A stretch of DNA of 64,000 bases from Chrysoporthe austroafricana (Eukaryota; Ascomycota; Sordariomycetes; Diaporthales; Cryphonectriaceae). The notes below the pieces were generated by a model. The model made no database searches, had not been told where the DNA came from, and saw only the letters and a program-made list of their open reading frames with translations. The stretch lies in NCBI GenBank assembly GCA_001051155.2, contig JYIP02000005.1:1736001-1800000 (forward strand), written 5' to 3'. A program made the translations under genes and the position numbers. How positions within the stretch are numbered: position 1 is the stretch's first letter; every line of letters starts with the position of its first letter. Below are positions 11,259 through 21,681 of this stretch, one piece after another.

Positions 11259-14200
11259 GGTGACTGTTGACGGGTTGGCGGGTGCCTCATGGGTTCATCT
11301 GGGGGGCCAGATGGGACGCGAAGAAAAGTATGTTGAGAGAAGTGACGACAATGATTCAAAAGCGGAATATGATCTATTTTCGGGGGAGATGCCTCTCTCT
11401 GGCTTGTAATCAAAACCCAAGATTGCAGCGGTGGCTCGGGCTCAGCGAAGCATATTTGTTGATGATCCGACGAGGTCAGGTCGTCAGGACCAAGACCAAG
11501 GTCCAACCCAAGGCACTGGCTGAGTGGGCGCAACCGCGACTTCTGAGGTCGAGCGTTGTGGGATGGAAAGCGGGGAGCACTGTTTGTAACCTGAGGGCAG
11601 AGGAGAGGAAGGAAGAAAAGGCCATCAGGTCGCTGCAGGGTAGTAAGGAGGGAAGTCGACGATGCAAAGATCTGTTGCGCCTTCGCGTCCTGCTGATTGC
11701 TTGGTGAGGTGAGAAACACCTCCTGGTCACACTGAGGAGGATACTTGTGCTGTGTCAGGTGCGTTACTGTATATCAGGGTAGGTGCCGTCAATGTTGATT
11801 GTGCAAAGGGGGAAGTCGTACCTGTTGTACCTGTCGTACCTGCCGTTCAAGCTGGCCACGACCCCGACCCACTCTTCCATGGCAGAATAGCAGCGATGAA
11901 ATTCATCATCAACAAAGACGAGGCACGCGTCCTCTAGGTTCCACAAGAGGGTGTAGGGGCAAGAATACTTGCAATTAAAAGAAACTGAGTAGACCAAGTA
12001 CTCTGCCTCTTGTCCACGGAAGCCGCGACCGAGTTGGTAGTAAGAGACTTCCCCATGGCTAACAGGCCTAACCAGTCTTGTGTGAATAATCCATCAGACA
12101 TTACGCCGCCAGAGCGCAAAGCGGAGGATGGCCGCACCCATCGAAGAGCTCAGGCTCGTTCAGCTCGTCGCCATATGTCCACCATTGATTAGTCTTCGGT
12201 CCACGCAGACTGATCTTAAGATGTGAAGGTGTGGCCCTTGAGAAGGATATAGACCGCGCTTCGCCTACCCGAGAAAAGAATGAACTAGATGCCTACATAT
12301 TGCAGTACCGCTGAGAAACTCCTACCTGGATCGTCTCTGCTTAGAAGCCGGGCCGTCTGTGGGATATCAGCATTCTGAACGACGAGTTGGAACCGTGTTT
12401 GATCCAGATCAACTTGTGCCGCCAGGTCGTCCAAGGCCTGGCCTCCAGGCGGTAATCCTGTCTTGACGGCCCTCAGAATCCTAGTTGTTATCGCCAAACT
12501 TTCGGCGGTAATCATCGTGGTACCAAGTAACTCTCTGCTGGCTACTGCCGACTTAAGAAAGCGAGAAAGCTGCTGGTATTAGCAAGTTGAGATACCGGAC
12601 GCGATCGTACTCAGTGCAACATAGTATCTTAGTCTAAAAATAATCCCCAATGAGCTGTGAGAGGCTCTCATCCCAGTATAGCAGAAGATCGAACAAGGAT
12701 ACTGTAGCTCATCGACTTACAGCGGGGACGGCGGAATCGTGAATGACCTACATGAGTGGGATCATTAATAACAGCCTCTCCTATCGGATAGCAGCTTGTT
12801 TTGCTCTTGTTCTCATTCTTGATCCGTCTTCTTGAACACGAGAAACACATGCAGAGACGGCGATCTAGCTCTAACTTGCTCTAGGGTGTAAGACATTGCT
12901 TGGAGCTTGGGCCCCTTCCCGCTGCTCGCCATACTGCAGTAGCCCATCTGGGGCGCTGGGGCGGCCCCGCCTTGCAGTAGCCGTGCTGAAATCTGGGGAA
13001 GTGGGGCCGTGTTCTGTCCACTAGATCAAAGGCGAAGGCCTTCACGAGGGAGAAACAACTGACGCAGATATCCGAGACCCGACATCGCCCAAAAGGTTTC
13101 GATGACAGCGAGATATATCTGACGGCTGTCATGCCGCAGCACGCTTGTACCTACCCTTTGCCCTCATCCAAGATATATAGCTATCCATGTGCATAGTCAT
13201 TGGGGCCCTTTTCCATCATGGCCTGCATTGCAATCACAAATATGAGGAAAGAGACCCTCCTCTCCCAAGCTCATTCTCCCTAGAAGGCGTCCTAGCTCAT
13301 CATAAAACGTTATCCTCCACGATCTTGATTCAGTCAACTTAGAACTGATACACTTGTATCGGCTCATCATTTCTCTTCTGTCTGGCAGTTATTCAACACA
13401 TCTATGCCAGATCAGACCTAGGGTTCCTGTATGCGCGTGGGCACCACACTTCTCCTGGGGCCCTTCCCGGTCCATAACAACACCGAGTATCCCTCGGATC
13501 GCGTTGATGTCACCCGGATTCGTTGTCATGCTGCTCCCAATGGACTTGTGTCATCTTTGTCGTGTTCGACCTCTTCACCTCGCTCGAGTCCCTGTTCCTG
13601 TCCCCTCGGCGCAGCCCTTCTACAAGGCTGCGCTGCTCATGGAAGGTTTGTACAGACACCATAGTCCCACACAATCTCAAGACCGTCTTAGATCAGCGGT
13701 AATAATACAGAACATAGGCACCACGGCAAATATCATCACCACCGATGTGTTACTTAGTTGTCTCTGATCGTGCTGCCTGCTTTAGTAGGGTTGCGAGAGA
13801 TCATTGAGGGCAAGACGAGAACGGCCGGTGCCCGGTGACTGTTGAGCTGGTTGACCATTCTCAAAGATATATGTTGAGTCCATGCCGACAAGGGAGAGGA
13901 CATACAGCGATTTTAATTTCAGACAATGTTGGATGCCCGGCTCTGGTAGCCTTGACACAACAGCAGAGTCGATGACATCCAAAGTGAAGGCGCTGGGCGT
14001 CAAAGTCAGTGGAGTGCACGAGGGCCACTGACTTGCCAATCACGTCAACTTATCTTCTCCTGCCAGGAGGCCGCGGAACTATGAAGGGAGTCCATGCTGA
14101 TCCGATCACAAAACGCCAGGGAATATCGAGAGTCATTGTGCATCTCCTCAGAAGACATCTGACAGACCCTGAGTCGCACCCGAGCCCGAAGGGTGCACGA

Positions 14201-15306
14201 GACCGTAAGGGCGAGGGAAGCGGATGACTTGGATTAGGAAGCGCCAACATAAGGCCACGCTGCCAGGACTTTGAGCAAAGACCTGCCGTAACCAGAACGA
14301 GCCCTCCGAGGGCTTGCTTGAAAGTGTGGGACGGCGTCCAACCTCCGTTGGGAGTCTCGACTAGATATAGGCTAGCGCCACTCGCTGACTCGGTTTGATC
14401 CATAACACGCGATTGGCCACCTAAGCAGCGGGACGGTGCTTGTTCTCGAGCACAAAGAGACAATCACCTCATGGCCGCCAGCGGAAAGTCAAGGAGGCTG
14501 GCAATCTGACCAGGTCAGCCTCGCCTCTCTGCCGAGCTGCGGATGCTGATTGCCATCAGCAGGCATGAACCATACGACTAAGGATTACTGTAGCAAGGCT
14601 GCTGTATATAGCAGTGAAGGAGTTCCGATAGTGGGGGTGTCATGGGCATGGGAATGCTGAACCCAGGATGGCAACAATGGCCAAAGTCGGGTCCCGCTTG
14701 CCCACTAAGCCCCATGTCAGCTTAGCGTCCCATTCAACTACTATGTACAGTAGTAGGTGCGTAGGGGTCCCGGCAGAGTTCTTGGCGGGATGCCGGTTGG
14801 GAGGTGGGAGCTCAGCTATTTCAGCTCACTGCAGGCGGGCGCTAAAGTGGAAGGGACACCTGTTCACTCGAGCCGCGTGGGGTGAAGGAAGGACCAACTA
14901 CTGGGCACAAGGGCCATTAGAAATCGATAAGATCCACCTGGCATCTTCATAGTCACATTATTTATCATCAAACAACCGACGGAACACTTCACGTCTCCAT
15001 CCCCCTTTGGACTTGGATCTATCCATATTCCATTCAAAGGGTCTGTTCTTCACAGTCTCTTCTTGCCTCTCATTATAAATACACCACGATATCCTGTGGG
15101 GTTGCATGACTGGCTGCTCTTGTTAATACCCCTTCGCATTCCGCATCCGCAGCTTGTTGGTTTCCCTGTCATACCAAGGTTCGTCGCAAGCCAGCTTCAG
15201 CATCTTGTGCCTGTCTCTCTTAAAGACACGTCCTACCGGAGACTAAACCCCGACAGCTCTCAAGCAGTGATTGACACAGCTTCTTCTACAGCCCCTGCGA
15301 ATCATC
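11259..15306. other. Gene-poor region upstream of PDI
   Basis: About 4 kb with only one weak candidate ORF (12285-12515, listed separately). The left end holds the 5' region of the disordered protein gene. The final ~300 bp, which is CT-rich and ends in a CA/TC-rich leader, should be the promoter and 5' UTR of PDI. No tRNA, transposon or long repeat was seen. Confidence 0.5.
12285..12515 (-). CDS. Possible small ORF or exon fragment, 76 aa
   Basis: A minus-strand frame starting with ATG whose first ~65 residues look protein-like: alternating helical, charged and hydrophobic residues (ITTRILRAVKTGLPP, then LDDLAAQVDLDQTRFQLVVQ). A GGTAGGAG sequence near the end of this stretch could be a splice donor, so this may be the first exon of a broken or unfinished gene. 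No downstream exon was found. It may be a relic; function unknown. Confidence 0.25.
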   Translation of the reverse strand: MITAESLAITTRILRAVKTGLPPGGQALDDLAAQVDLDQTRFQLVVQNADIPQTARLLSRDDPGRSFSAVLQYVGI

Positions 15307-16943
15307 ATGCCTTCCCTCAGCAAAGCTGTCTATGGCCTTCTGGCCGCTGCGGCTGTCGCTGCTGCATCTGATGTTACCCAGTTGAAGAAAGACAGCTTCG
15401 ACGAGTACATCAAGAGCAATGACATTGTTCTCGCTGAATGTACGCAACCCTGACCCCTACATCAAGCAACCAAAATACTAACTTATTCTGGTACAGTCTT
15501 TGCCCCTTGGTGCGGTCACTGCAAGGCCCTCGCGCCAGAGTACGAGGAGGCCGCCACCACCCTCAAGGAGAAGGACATCAAGCTCGTCAAGGTCGACTGC
15601 ACAGAGGAATCCGATCTCTGCCAGCAGTATGGCGTTGAGGGCTACCCTACCCTCAAAGTCTTCCGTGGCATCGACAACCACACCCCCTACAAAGGCCAGC
15701 GAAAGGCCGCTGCGTAAGTCCAGAACCCCCGCATGTCCCGTACGATCCTTCAATTACTAACCCTCCTTCGCTATGCAGTATCACATCCTACATGATCAAG
15801 CAGTCCCTGCCCGCCGTCTCCGTCCTTACAACCGAAACTCTCGAAGACTTCAAGAAGGCTGATAAGGTCGTTCTCGTCGCATACTTCGACGCCGCCGACA
15901 AGTCCTCCAACGAGACCTTCACCCAGGTCGCCGAGAAGCTCCGCGATAACTACCCGTTCGGTGCTAGCAGTGATGCTGCTCTTGCTGAGGCTGAGGGCGT
16001 CAAGACTCCGGCTGTCGTCCTTTACAAGGACTTCGACGAGGGCAAGTCTGTCTTCACGGAGAAGTTCGATGTTGAGGCTATCGAGAACTTTGCCAAGACG
16101 GCTTCTATTCCCCTCATTGGCGAGGTTGGCCCTGAGACCTACTCCGACTACATGTCCGCCAAGAAGCCCCTGGCCTACATCTTCGCCGAGACAGCTGAGG
16201 AGCGCAAGGAGCTGAGCGACAAGCTCAAGCCCATCGCCGAGGCTCACCGTGGCGCCATCAACTTTGCCACCATCGACGCTAAGCAGTTCGGTGCTCACGC
16301 TGGCAACCTGAACCTCAAGGCCGACCAGTTCCCGGCCTTCGCCATCCAAGATATTGAGAAGAACCAGAAGTTCCCCTTCGACCAAGAGAAGGAGATCACC
16401 GAGGCAGACATCAAGAAGTTCGTTGATGACTACGTCGCTGGCAAGATCGAGCCCAGTATCAAGTCTGAGCCTATTCCCGAGACTAACGATGGCCCTGTCA
16501 CTGTTGTTGTCGCCAAGACCTACGACCAGATTGTCCTCGACGACTCCAAGGATGTCTTGATTGAGTTCTACGCTCCCTGGTGCGGTCACTGCAAGGCTCT
16601 TGCCCCTAAGTACGAGGAGCTTGGCACCATGTTCGCCAACTCTGAGTTCAAGGACAAGGTCGTCATCGCCAAGGTCGACGCCACCAACAACGATGTGCCC
16701 GATGAGGTGTCCGGCTTCCCCACCATCAAACTGTACCCCGCTGGTGGCAAGAAGGACCCTATTACCTACAGCGGTTCCCGGACTGTTGAGGACATCGCCG
16801 CCTTCATTGCCGAGAATGGCAAGTACAAGGCCAAGGTGTCCAAGACCGAGGAGGAGACCCCCGTTGCGCCCGCGGCTTCTGAGGCGACTGAGTCGGCTGA
16901 GGAGGCTAAGGAGACTAAGGAGGCTGATCACGACGAGCTGTGA
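15307..16943 (+). CDS. pdi1: Protein disulfide-isomerase (ER)
   Basis: Three exons, join(15307..15439, 15497..15713, 15779..16943), give 504 residues, the usual PDI length. Residues 1-~20 form a hydrophobic signal peptide ending in an Ala run. Two thioredoxin domains carry CGHC active sites at about 50-53 (a) and 385-388 (a'), separated by the b and b' domains. The C-terminus is acidic and ends HDEL, the ER-retrieval signal. Intron donors are GTACGC and GTAAGT. The enzyme forms, breaks and rearranges disulfides in secretory proteins in the ER lumen. In fungi it is normally induced by the unfolded protein response; I did not identify a definite UPR element. Confidence 0.97.
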
Positions 16944-17343
16944 GGGAGCCGTGGGCTATGGTGTGTTGTGATGAGCTATATGACACAAAGGGGACCGGGT
17001 TGTTTTTTTTTGTCTTTGGGACTAATTTTCGGGTTTCGGTTTTTAGGGATTAGGGCCACAAGTCAAAATAGTCCTTTAGGAGCACTCGGATAATGGAATT
17101 GCTTTTTCTATAACGAACACTTTTGAATGAATCCCTTGTCGTGAAATGAGGACAGCTGTAAGTAGTAGAGACCCATGCAGGAAGATTATGCAGTAGGACC
17201 ATGCAGCGAAGCCATTGGCCAAGAGGTTCCCTCCAATTGGTGCAACCGCACCCCAAGCCTGGAAACCCCTAAAACTTCCCGGCACGCGAGCCAACTAACG
17301 AAACCGTCACGTCACACCTCGCAAGCACACATCAATCGCGAAG
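16944..17343. other. Intergenic region
   Basis: About 400 bp between PDI and the next plus-strand gene. A nine-T run lies near 17001-17010 in the probable PDI 3' UTR. No gene is supported. Confidence 0.5.
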
Positions 17344-17927
17344 ATGGCATCGAGAATACTCTCATCAGCAGCGCGGGCGCTCGCCCCGACGAGCCTGGCC
17401 CACAACGCGACGCGCCGGACTTTCCAGTCGTCAGCACCGCGTCTGTACGCCGACGCGGCCGCTGCGCTGCCAGCCCGCAAGCCCCTGGGCGCATTCCGCG
17501 GAGGGTTTGTCACTCCTCTCCTGAGCTCGTTCTTGCTGTACAGGCCACGTTGACCATCGAAGCTGACCCTCCCCGGACGACAGGCTCTTCGGCTTCCTCC
17601 TCGGCGCGACCCTCGCTGGCTCTGGCAGCTACTACTACATCCTGCAAGACTACAAGGCGTCGAACGAGCTCCTCCAGGACGATATCTATGTGCGTTATTG
17701 CATCTGACGATATTCTACCTGAACACATGCCTTGCTTGCTTATTTAACCGTACTCTTCTGCTCCCTCCCCCCTGGATCGCTCCCCCTCCGCAATCCTGCC
17801 CTCCAGAGCAGATCTGGCTAACGTTTTCTTTTGGGAACAGGCGCTCCAGGCGGCTACGCAGCGCATGAGCAACTACCTGACGACCCTAGAGGAGAAGATT
17901 GATACAGTAGAGAAAAAGCGCAAATAG
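17344..17927 (+). CDS. Small probable mitochondrial inner-membrane protein, 117 aa
   Basis: Three exons, join(17344..17504, 17584..17689, 17841..17927). All junctions keep frame, with GTTTGT and GTGCGT donors and CAG acceptors. Residues 1-~35 are rich in Ala, Ser and Arg without acids, as in a mitochondrial targeting presequence. Residues about 54-74 are a single membrane segment (GLFGFLLGATLAGSGSYYYI). The last 40 residues form a charged helix or coiled coil ending in a KKRK cluster. This layout is common among small fungal inner-membrane proteins. I do not recognise a named family. Mitochondrial location is inferred from the presequence. Confidence 0.7.
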
Positions 17928-18572
17928 ACGGAGGACTAATGGGAACACCGGAGTAGGGCGCCTGACCAGATTGTTGGACGAAAAGGACCTAATACTACGG
18001 AAAATGTACACTACGGTACATACGCTGAGCATTACAGAATCTGAAGCATACTCCAATATTCTACGATAAATATGCGGTGCTGTAGAGGTGACACGATCGC
18101 AGTCTCAAGCCGGGACAACCACCCATCGAGGAGGGGGCCCAGCTCGAGAGGGTAATGCATGATAAGACCCTGTCCGAAAGTACTTGATGATGCTCTAGAA
18201 TGAAGGGAGATAGTAGAGGAAGCCTCTAGTGCTCTAGGAGTTGTTTGCCTTAGTAAAGGCAGCGTAAGGGGGCGTGACGTTCATATGATACAGCTGGTAT
18301 AGCAGCTTGGTAGAACCCGACCTTCCCCGTACCGAATCCCCTTCACAGATGCAGAAGGCATGTGGGAAACAAACGCGTCGAATCTGCGAGGCGAAGTTCT
18401 CTATTGGGTTGAAGCATTCTCTTTTCTGTGTTTTGTGCCACCCCGTATTGTAGGCGCATGTACCCAGTAGCGAAAATCCAGCCGAGGGCGGCCCGAACTT
18501 CCGTCACCAAAATTCCGCCGCCCAGCCGAACCTCTTAACATCATCTTCCAACCTCGTAACCAACCCTTCACG
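17928..18572. other. Intergenic region upstream of vps71
   Basis: About 645 bp without a supported gene. It contains the 3' UTR of the small mitochondrial protein and the promoter of the HIT-finger gene. Confidence 0.5.
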
Positions 18573-19580
18573 ATGAACAACTTCGGCGTTATAGAAGTAG
18601 CAAGCACCAAGACGACCCACGCCCCGGGCTGGGCCTATGTACCCGACACGGCCGCGTCCTCCAACCCCTCCAAGTCCGTCAGCGCCGTCCACCTCCACGT
18701 CAACCGCAACAAGCGCGCCGCGCGCCAGCCCAACGCGGCCGCGGGCTCGAGCGCCGCGGCGCACCACTCCGACATCTCGGCGCGCCACGACGCGCGGCTC
18801 CAGAAGGAGATCGAGCTGCTGCAGCGCGACAGCCTGGGCGGGCGCGACGTCCAGATCCCGATCTCGGGCGGCGGGCGCGACAGGGACGGCAAGGTCCGCG
18901 GGCATACGGCTAACGTGCGGAAGATCCTGGCCAGCCAGAAGACGTTCGCGAACCACCTGGATGACTTCGAGGCGTGGAGCAGGACACAGCCCGCCCCGGG
19001 CGAGGGTGTTTCCACGGGGAGCGCCGGCCAGAGCGCGGCGGGCACGCCGGCGCCGGCGCCTGCGCCTGCTGGGAGTAAGAGGACCGCCTCGGGCGTGGCG
19101 GCGCAGAGAAGAGGAGGAGCATCGTCAGGGGGTGCTAAGGCGAGGTCGACGAATAATAGCAGGAAACCCTTGACACCGGCACCAGCACCGGATCCAGATG
19201 TCACTATGACGGATGCAGGGCCACCCGAAGAAACGGAGCCCGATGCAGCACCGTCTGAACCCGACTCCAAGATCCTCAGGCCTTTCACACGCTTCACACA
19301 GCCTTTGCACCCCGGCGACTCTGATCCCCTGCTGGAATCATGGCTGCCCCCTCTGCCGACGGATGATGAGCTACGGGAGCTCATGAGGGCACCGCCGCTG
19401 AACTACAACCAGGCACGGGGCACGTGGACTGAGGATGACCCACAGTATCCGACAAGACACTTCTGTGAGGTGTGCGGGTACTGGGGCCGGGTGAGGTGTA
19501 TGAAATGCGGCACAAGGGTGTGCGCCTTAGACTGTCTGGATGTTCATCGAGAGGAGTGCATCACGCGCTATGGGCTCTGA
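18573..19580 (+). CDS. vps71: HIT zinc-finger protein, Vps71/Swc6-like SWR1 subunit
   Basis: A 335-residue intronless protein. The C-terminal 39 residues (297-335) are a zf-HIT domain: FCEVCGYWGRVRCMKC, then CALDC and a closing H-x3-C, arranged as in Vps71/ZNHIT1. The N-terminus has a conserved-looking block followed by a basic helix near residues 45-85, then a long Ala/Pro-rich linker with AP repeats (about 150-165) and acidic patches. In yeast and animals the homologue is part of the SWR1/SRCAP complex, which exchanges H2A for H2A.Z in nucleosomes. The position of the HIT finger at the extreme C-terminus supports the Vps71 assignment over other HIT proteins. Confidence 0.85.
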   Translation: MNNFGVIEVASTKTTHAPGWAYVPDTAASSNPSKSVSAVHLHVNRNKRAARQPNAAAGSSAAAHHSDISARHDARLQKEIELLQRDSLGGRDVQIPISGGGRDRDGKVRGHTANVRKILASQKTFANHLDDFEAWSRTQPAPGEGVSTGSAGQSAAGTPAPAPAPAGSKRTASGVAAQRRGGASSGGAKARSTNNSRKPLTPAPAPDPDVTMTDAGPPEETEPDAAPSEPDSKILRPFTRFTQPLHPGDSDPLLESWLPPLPTDDELRELMRAPPLNYNQARGTWTEDDPQYPTRHFCEVCGYWGRVRCMKCGTRVCALDCLDVHREECITRYGL

Positions 19581-21061
19581 TCTGCTTGGTAGTACAAGTT
19601 GGCACCAGGACTTGCCTCGATTCTTGACGTTGAAAATCGCTGAGAACAAACCGTTATTCTGCAGAAGAGCTGATTATCATGATACCCACATTCAATATTC
19701 ATTGTCTCCAAGTCTCTCTGCGTGTGGAGGGTGTTCTGCTATGTGAGCATGAAGATGAAGTTGCCTTCGAAGACCTAGGTCTGCGCAGGGAGTGCAGCCT
19801 GTGCTAGTTTAGTTCACTTAAGCAGGTGTATCCACGAAACCTAGCGTGAAGAATCATGGGTGTCTGTAAAGATGAAATGATTTCTGCCAGCAGAAATGAT
19901 GCTATTTTGTGTTAATGGGTGGGTTATCCTTCTCTCCTTAGTTATCCCCGTGCATGCCTTCCTTGGGATGTTTCTTCTGACATCCTCACCCCTATCTAGG
20001 CTGTGATGCTGTAGGACATCTTCTGGGGGGTGGCCCTCTATGGAATGGCCAACTCTAAACCAGCCTTTCTCAGGATGGTTCATATGCCTCCCAACGAATC
20101 TCCTATGAGGCCCTCCTGTTGTACGCATGTATACCTTAGCACAGCCTGTTCAATACTATGCATACGATCAGCATACGATCAGAGCTACGACCTTTTCCTT
20201 TGCTGTTCGTGGATTAGCTAAGCCTCGCCCATACGCAGGCAGACGGCTCCTCAACTGGACGCCTCAGCATCAGCCAAAAGAGTCCCCTTCCTTTATGCTG
20301 CAAATCAGGCCTCAGACCGGCCGACATGTCTGAGACTTTCGAGGATTGGGTACCGTGCCCCTACTGCGAAGAATGGGTGACCAGACACAAGCAAACAGGT
20401 TGTCGTTGGAAGACTTGGGGTTTCGATACGTCAACATTATTGTGAATGCGCAATAAGGGATCATGTGGCTTAATTTTCATCACCGACTTTCTCGGTAGAC
20501 TACTAGATATCAAACTTCATCGTGGAGCAGAGCTGATAAAATATAGCACAGGCCGTGTCCATATGGGATACTCAGCCGGCCTGTCATGACCGGAAACCAT
20601 CTTGTCATCGATCAACATGAAGGAATGCAAGTGGAACCAGATGAAATTCGAGGCATCTCGATGATAACATGCATCTTCAGTCATTCTCAATCGTGACATA
20701 CAGTGATCATGAGTGTACATCAGTGTGAAAGTCCCTAGCCTCATCGAGGCACAAGTTTGGTATCAGAAAGGTATGACAAAAGAAAGAAGAAGAAAAAGTG
20801 CACTGAACGCCGCCAATGGTCCCACCCTAAAGGCCGCAGTGATGGAGCACTTCCGCCGTGACCTGAAAAGAAGTGAAGTCAAATGAGGTGAAGTGAAGTG
20901 AAGTGAAGTTGGCAGGCCAGACATGCTGCCATGTTGTGTGCGTTGTGGTCCAGACGCCTCAGGTTATCCAGTAGACACAACCTCAAGTTGTGGTCGTCGC
21001 GCTCCCGGCTGCCCTCAACAATGTCTGCATCCCGAATATGAGACGGTGTGACCGAGAACCC
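19581..21061. other. Intergenic region with a weak CxxC micro-ORF
   Basis: About 1.5 kb. A GTGAA pentanucleotide repeat occurs near 20888-20910. A 39-codon ORF with a CxxC motif at 20326 is listed separately. Nothing else is supported. Confidence 0.5.
20326..20445 (+). CDS. Possible CxxC micro-ORF, 39 aa
   Basis: ATG at 20326 to a TGA at 20443-20445. The peptide contains CPYCEEW followed by a His and a Cys (C-x2-C-x7-H-x4-C), which looks like a small zinc-binding knuckle. It could be a first exon, since AG|GTTGTC follows the motif, but no second exon was found. Chance is possible at this length. Confidence 0.22.
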   Translation: MSETFEDWVPCPYCEEWVTRHKQTGCRWKTWGFDTSTLL

Positions 21062-21681
21062 TTACAGATCCATGGCGTAGAGGGTGCTCTCCAGCACAAA
21101 GCTGACATCTCCCGACGTCGCGCCGCCGAGACACACCCCGGACAGGCTGCCCGTGGGGCACTTGTCCCTCGCGGCGCGGACGCACTCCTCCCACCGGACC
21201 TTGGAGAGGTTGATGGTCGCCCCGCCGGAGAGCGCGGTCAGCGTGAACTGGGCGCTGCCCCGCTTGCCCACCGTGACGGCTGACGTGGTGTGGCACCTGG
21301 TGTGGTCGGCACCCGATATGCCGTTGCATATCGCGAGCTGCGCGGCGTTTTCGTCGTGGAAGACGATGTGACTGTTGCGGCGGGCTGTCAGTAACCGGTC
21401 GGGCATGAGGTGAAGCACAGGTGAGGGAGGGGGGGAATAAATGGCTTACGCTTCCGGGTCCCAGCAGTGGACATCGCCTACTGCGTCTGGGTTGAGAGGG
21501 ATGGTATGCCGTAGAGAGAGGACTTCCAAGTGCTCTGTTTCGGTGGTCAGCACGGTGCTTCAGAAGGATCTCGGCCGAGAGCCATACCTGGTGGCACACT
21601 CCAGGGGCCGGGCATTGCAGTGGTGAGGCCGGCGCCGGCGAGGGTCGCGATGGCGGTGGCCATCATGGACGTGACACGCAT
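21062..21681 (-). CDS. Small secreted cysteine-containing protein, 162 aa
   Basis: Three exons, complement(21062..21371, 21450..21534, 21588..21681). Donors are GTATGG and GTAAGC, acceptors CAG, and all joins keep frame. Residues 1-~22 form a secretion signal (basic Arg, then MMATAIATLAGAGLTTA). The mature ~140 residues contain six cysteines (in HCWD, ICNG, RCHT, ECVR, KCPT, VCLG), an even number suited to three disulfides, and a Gly/Thr/Ser-rich beta-type C-terminus. There is no membrane helix. This is typical of secreted fungal proteins of unknown function; an effector role is only a guess. I cannot name its family. It stands alone in a gene-poor stretch. Confidence 0.7.

Noticed and set aside
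15771..16931. Long minus-strand open frame (386 codons) opposite PDI
   Set aside because: It is Leu/Gly-rich and lies exactly antisense to the conserved PDI exon; it results from the codon bias of PDI.
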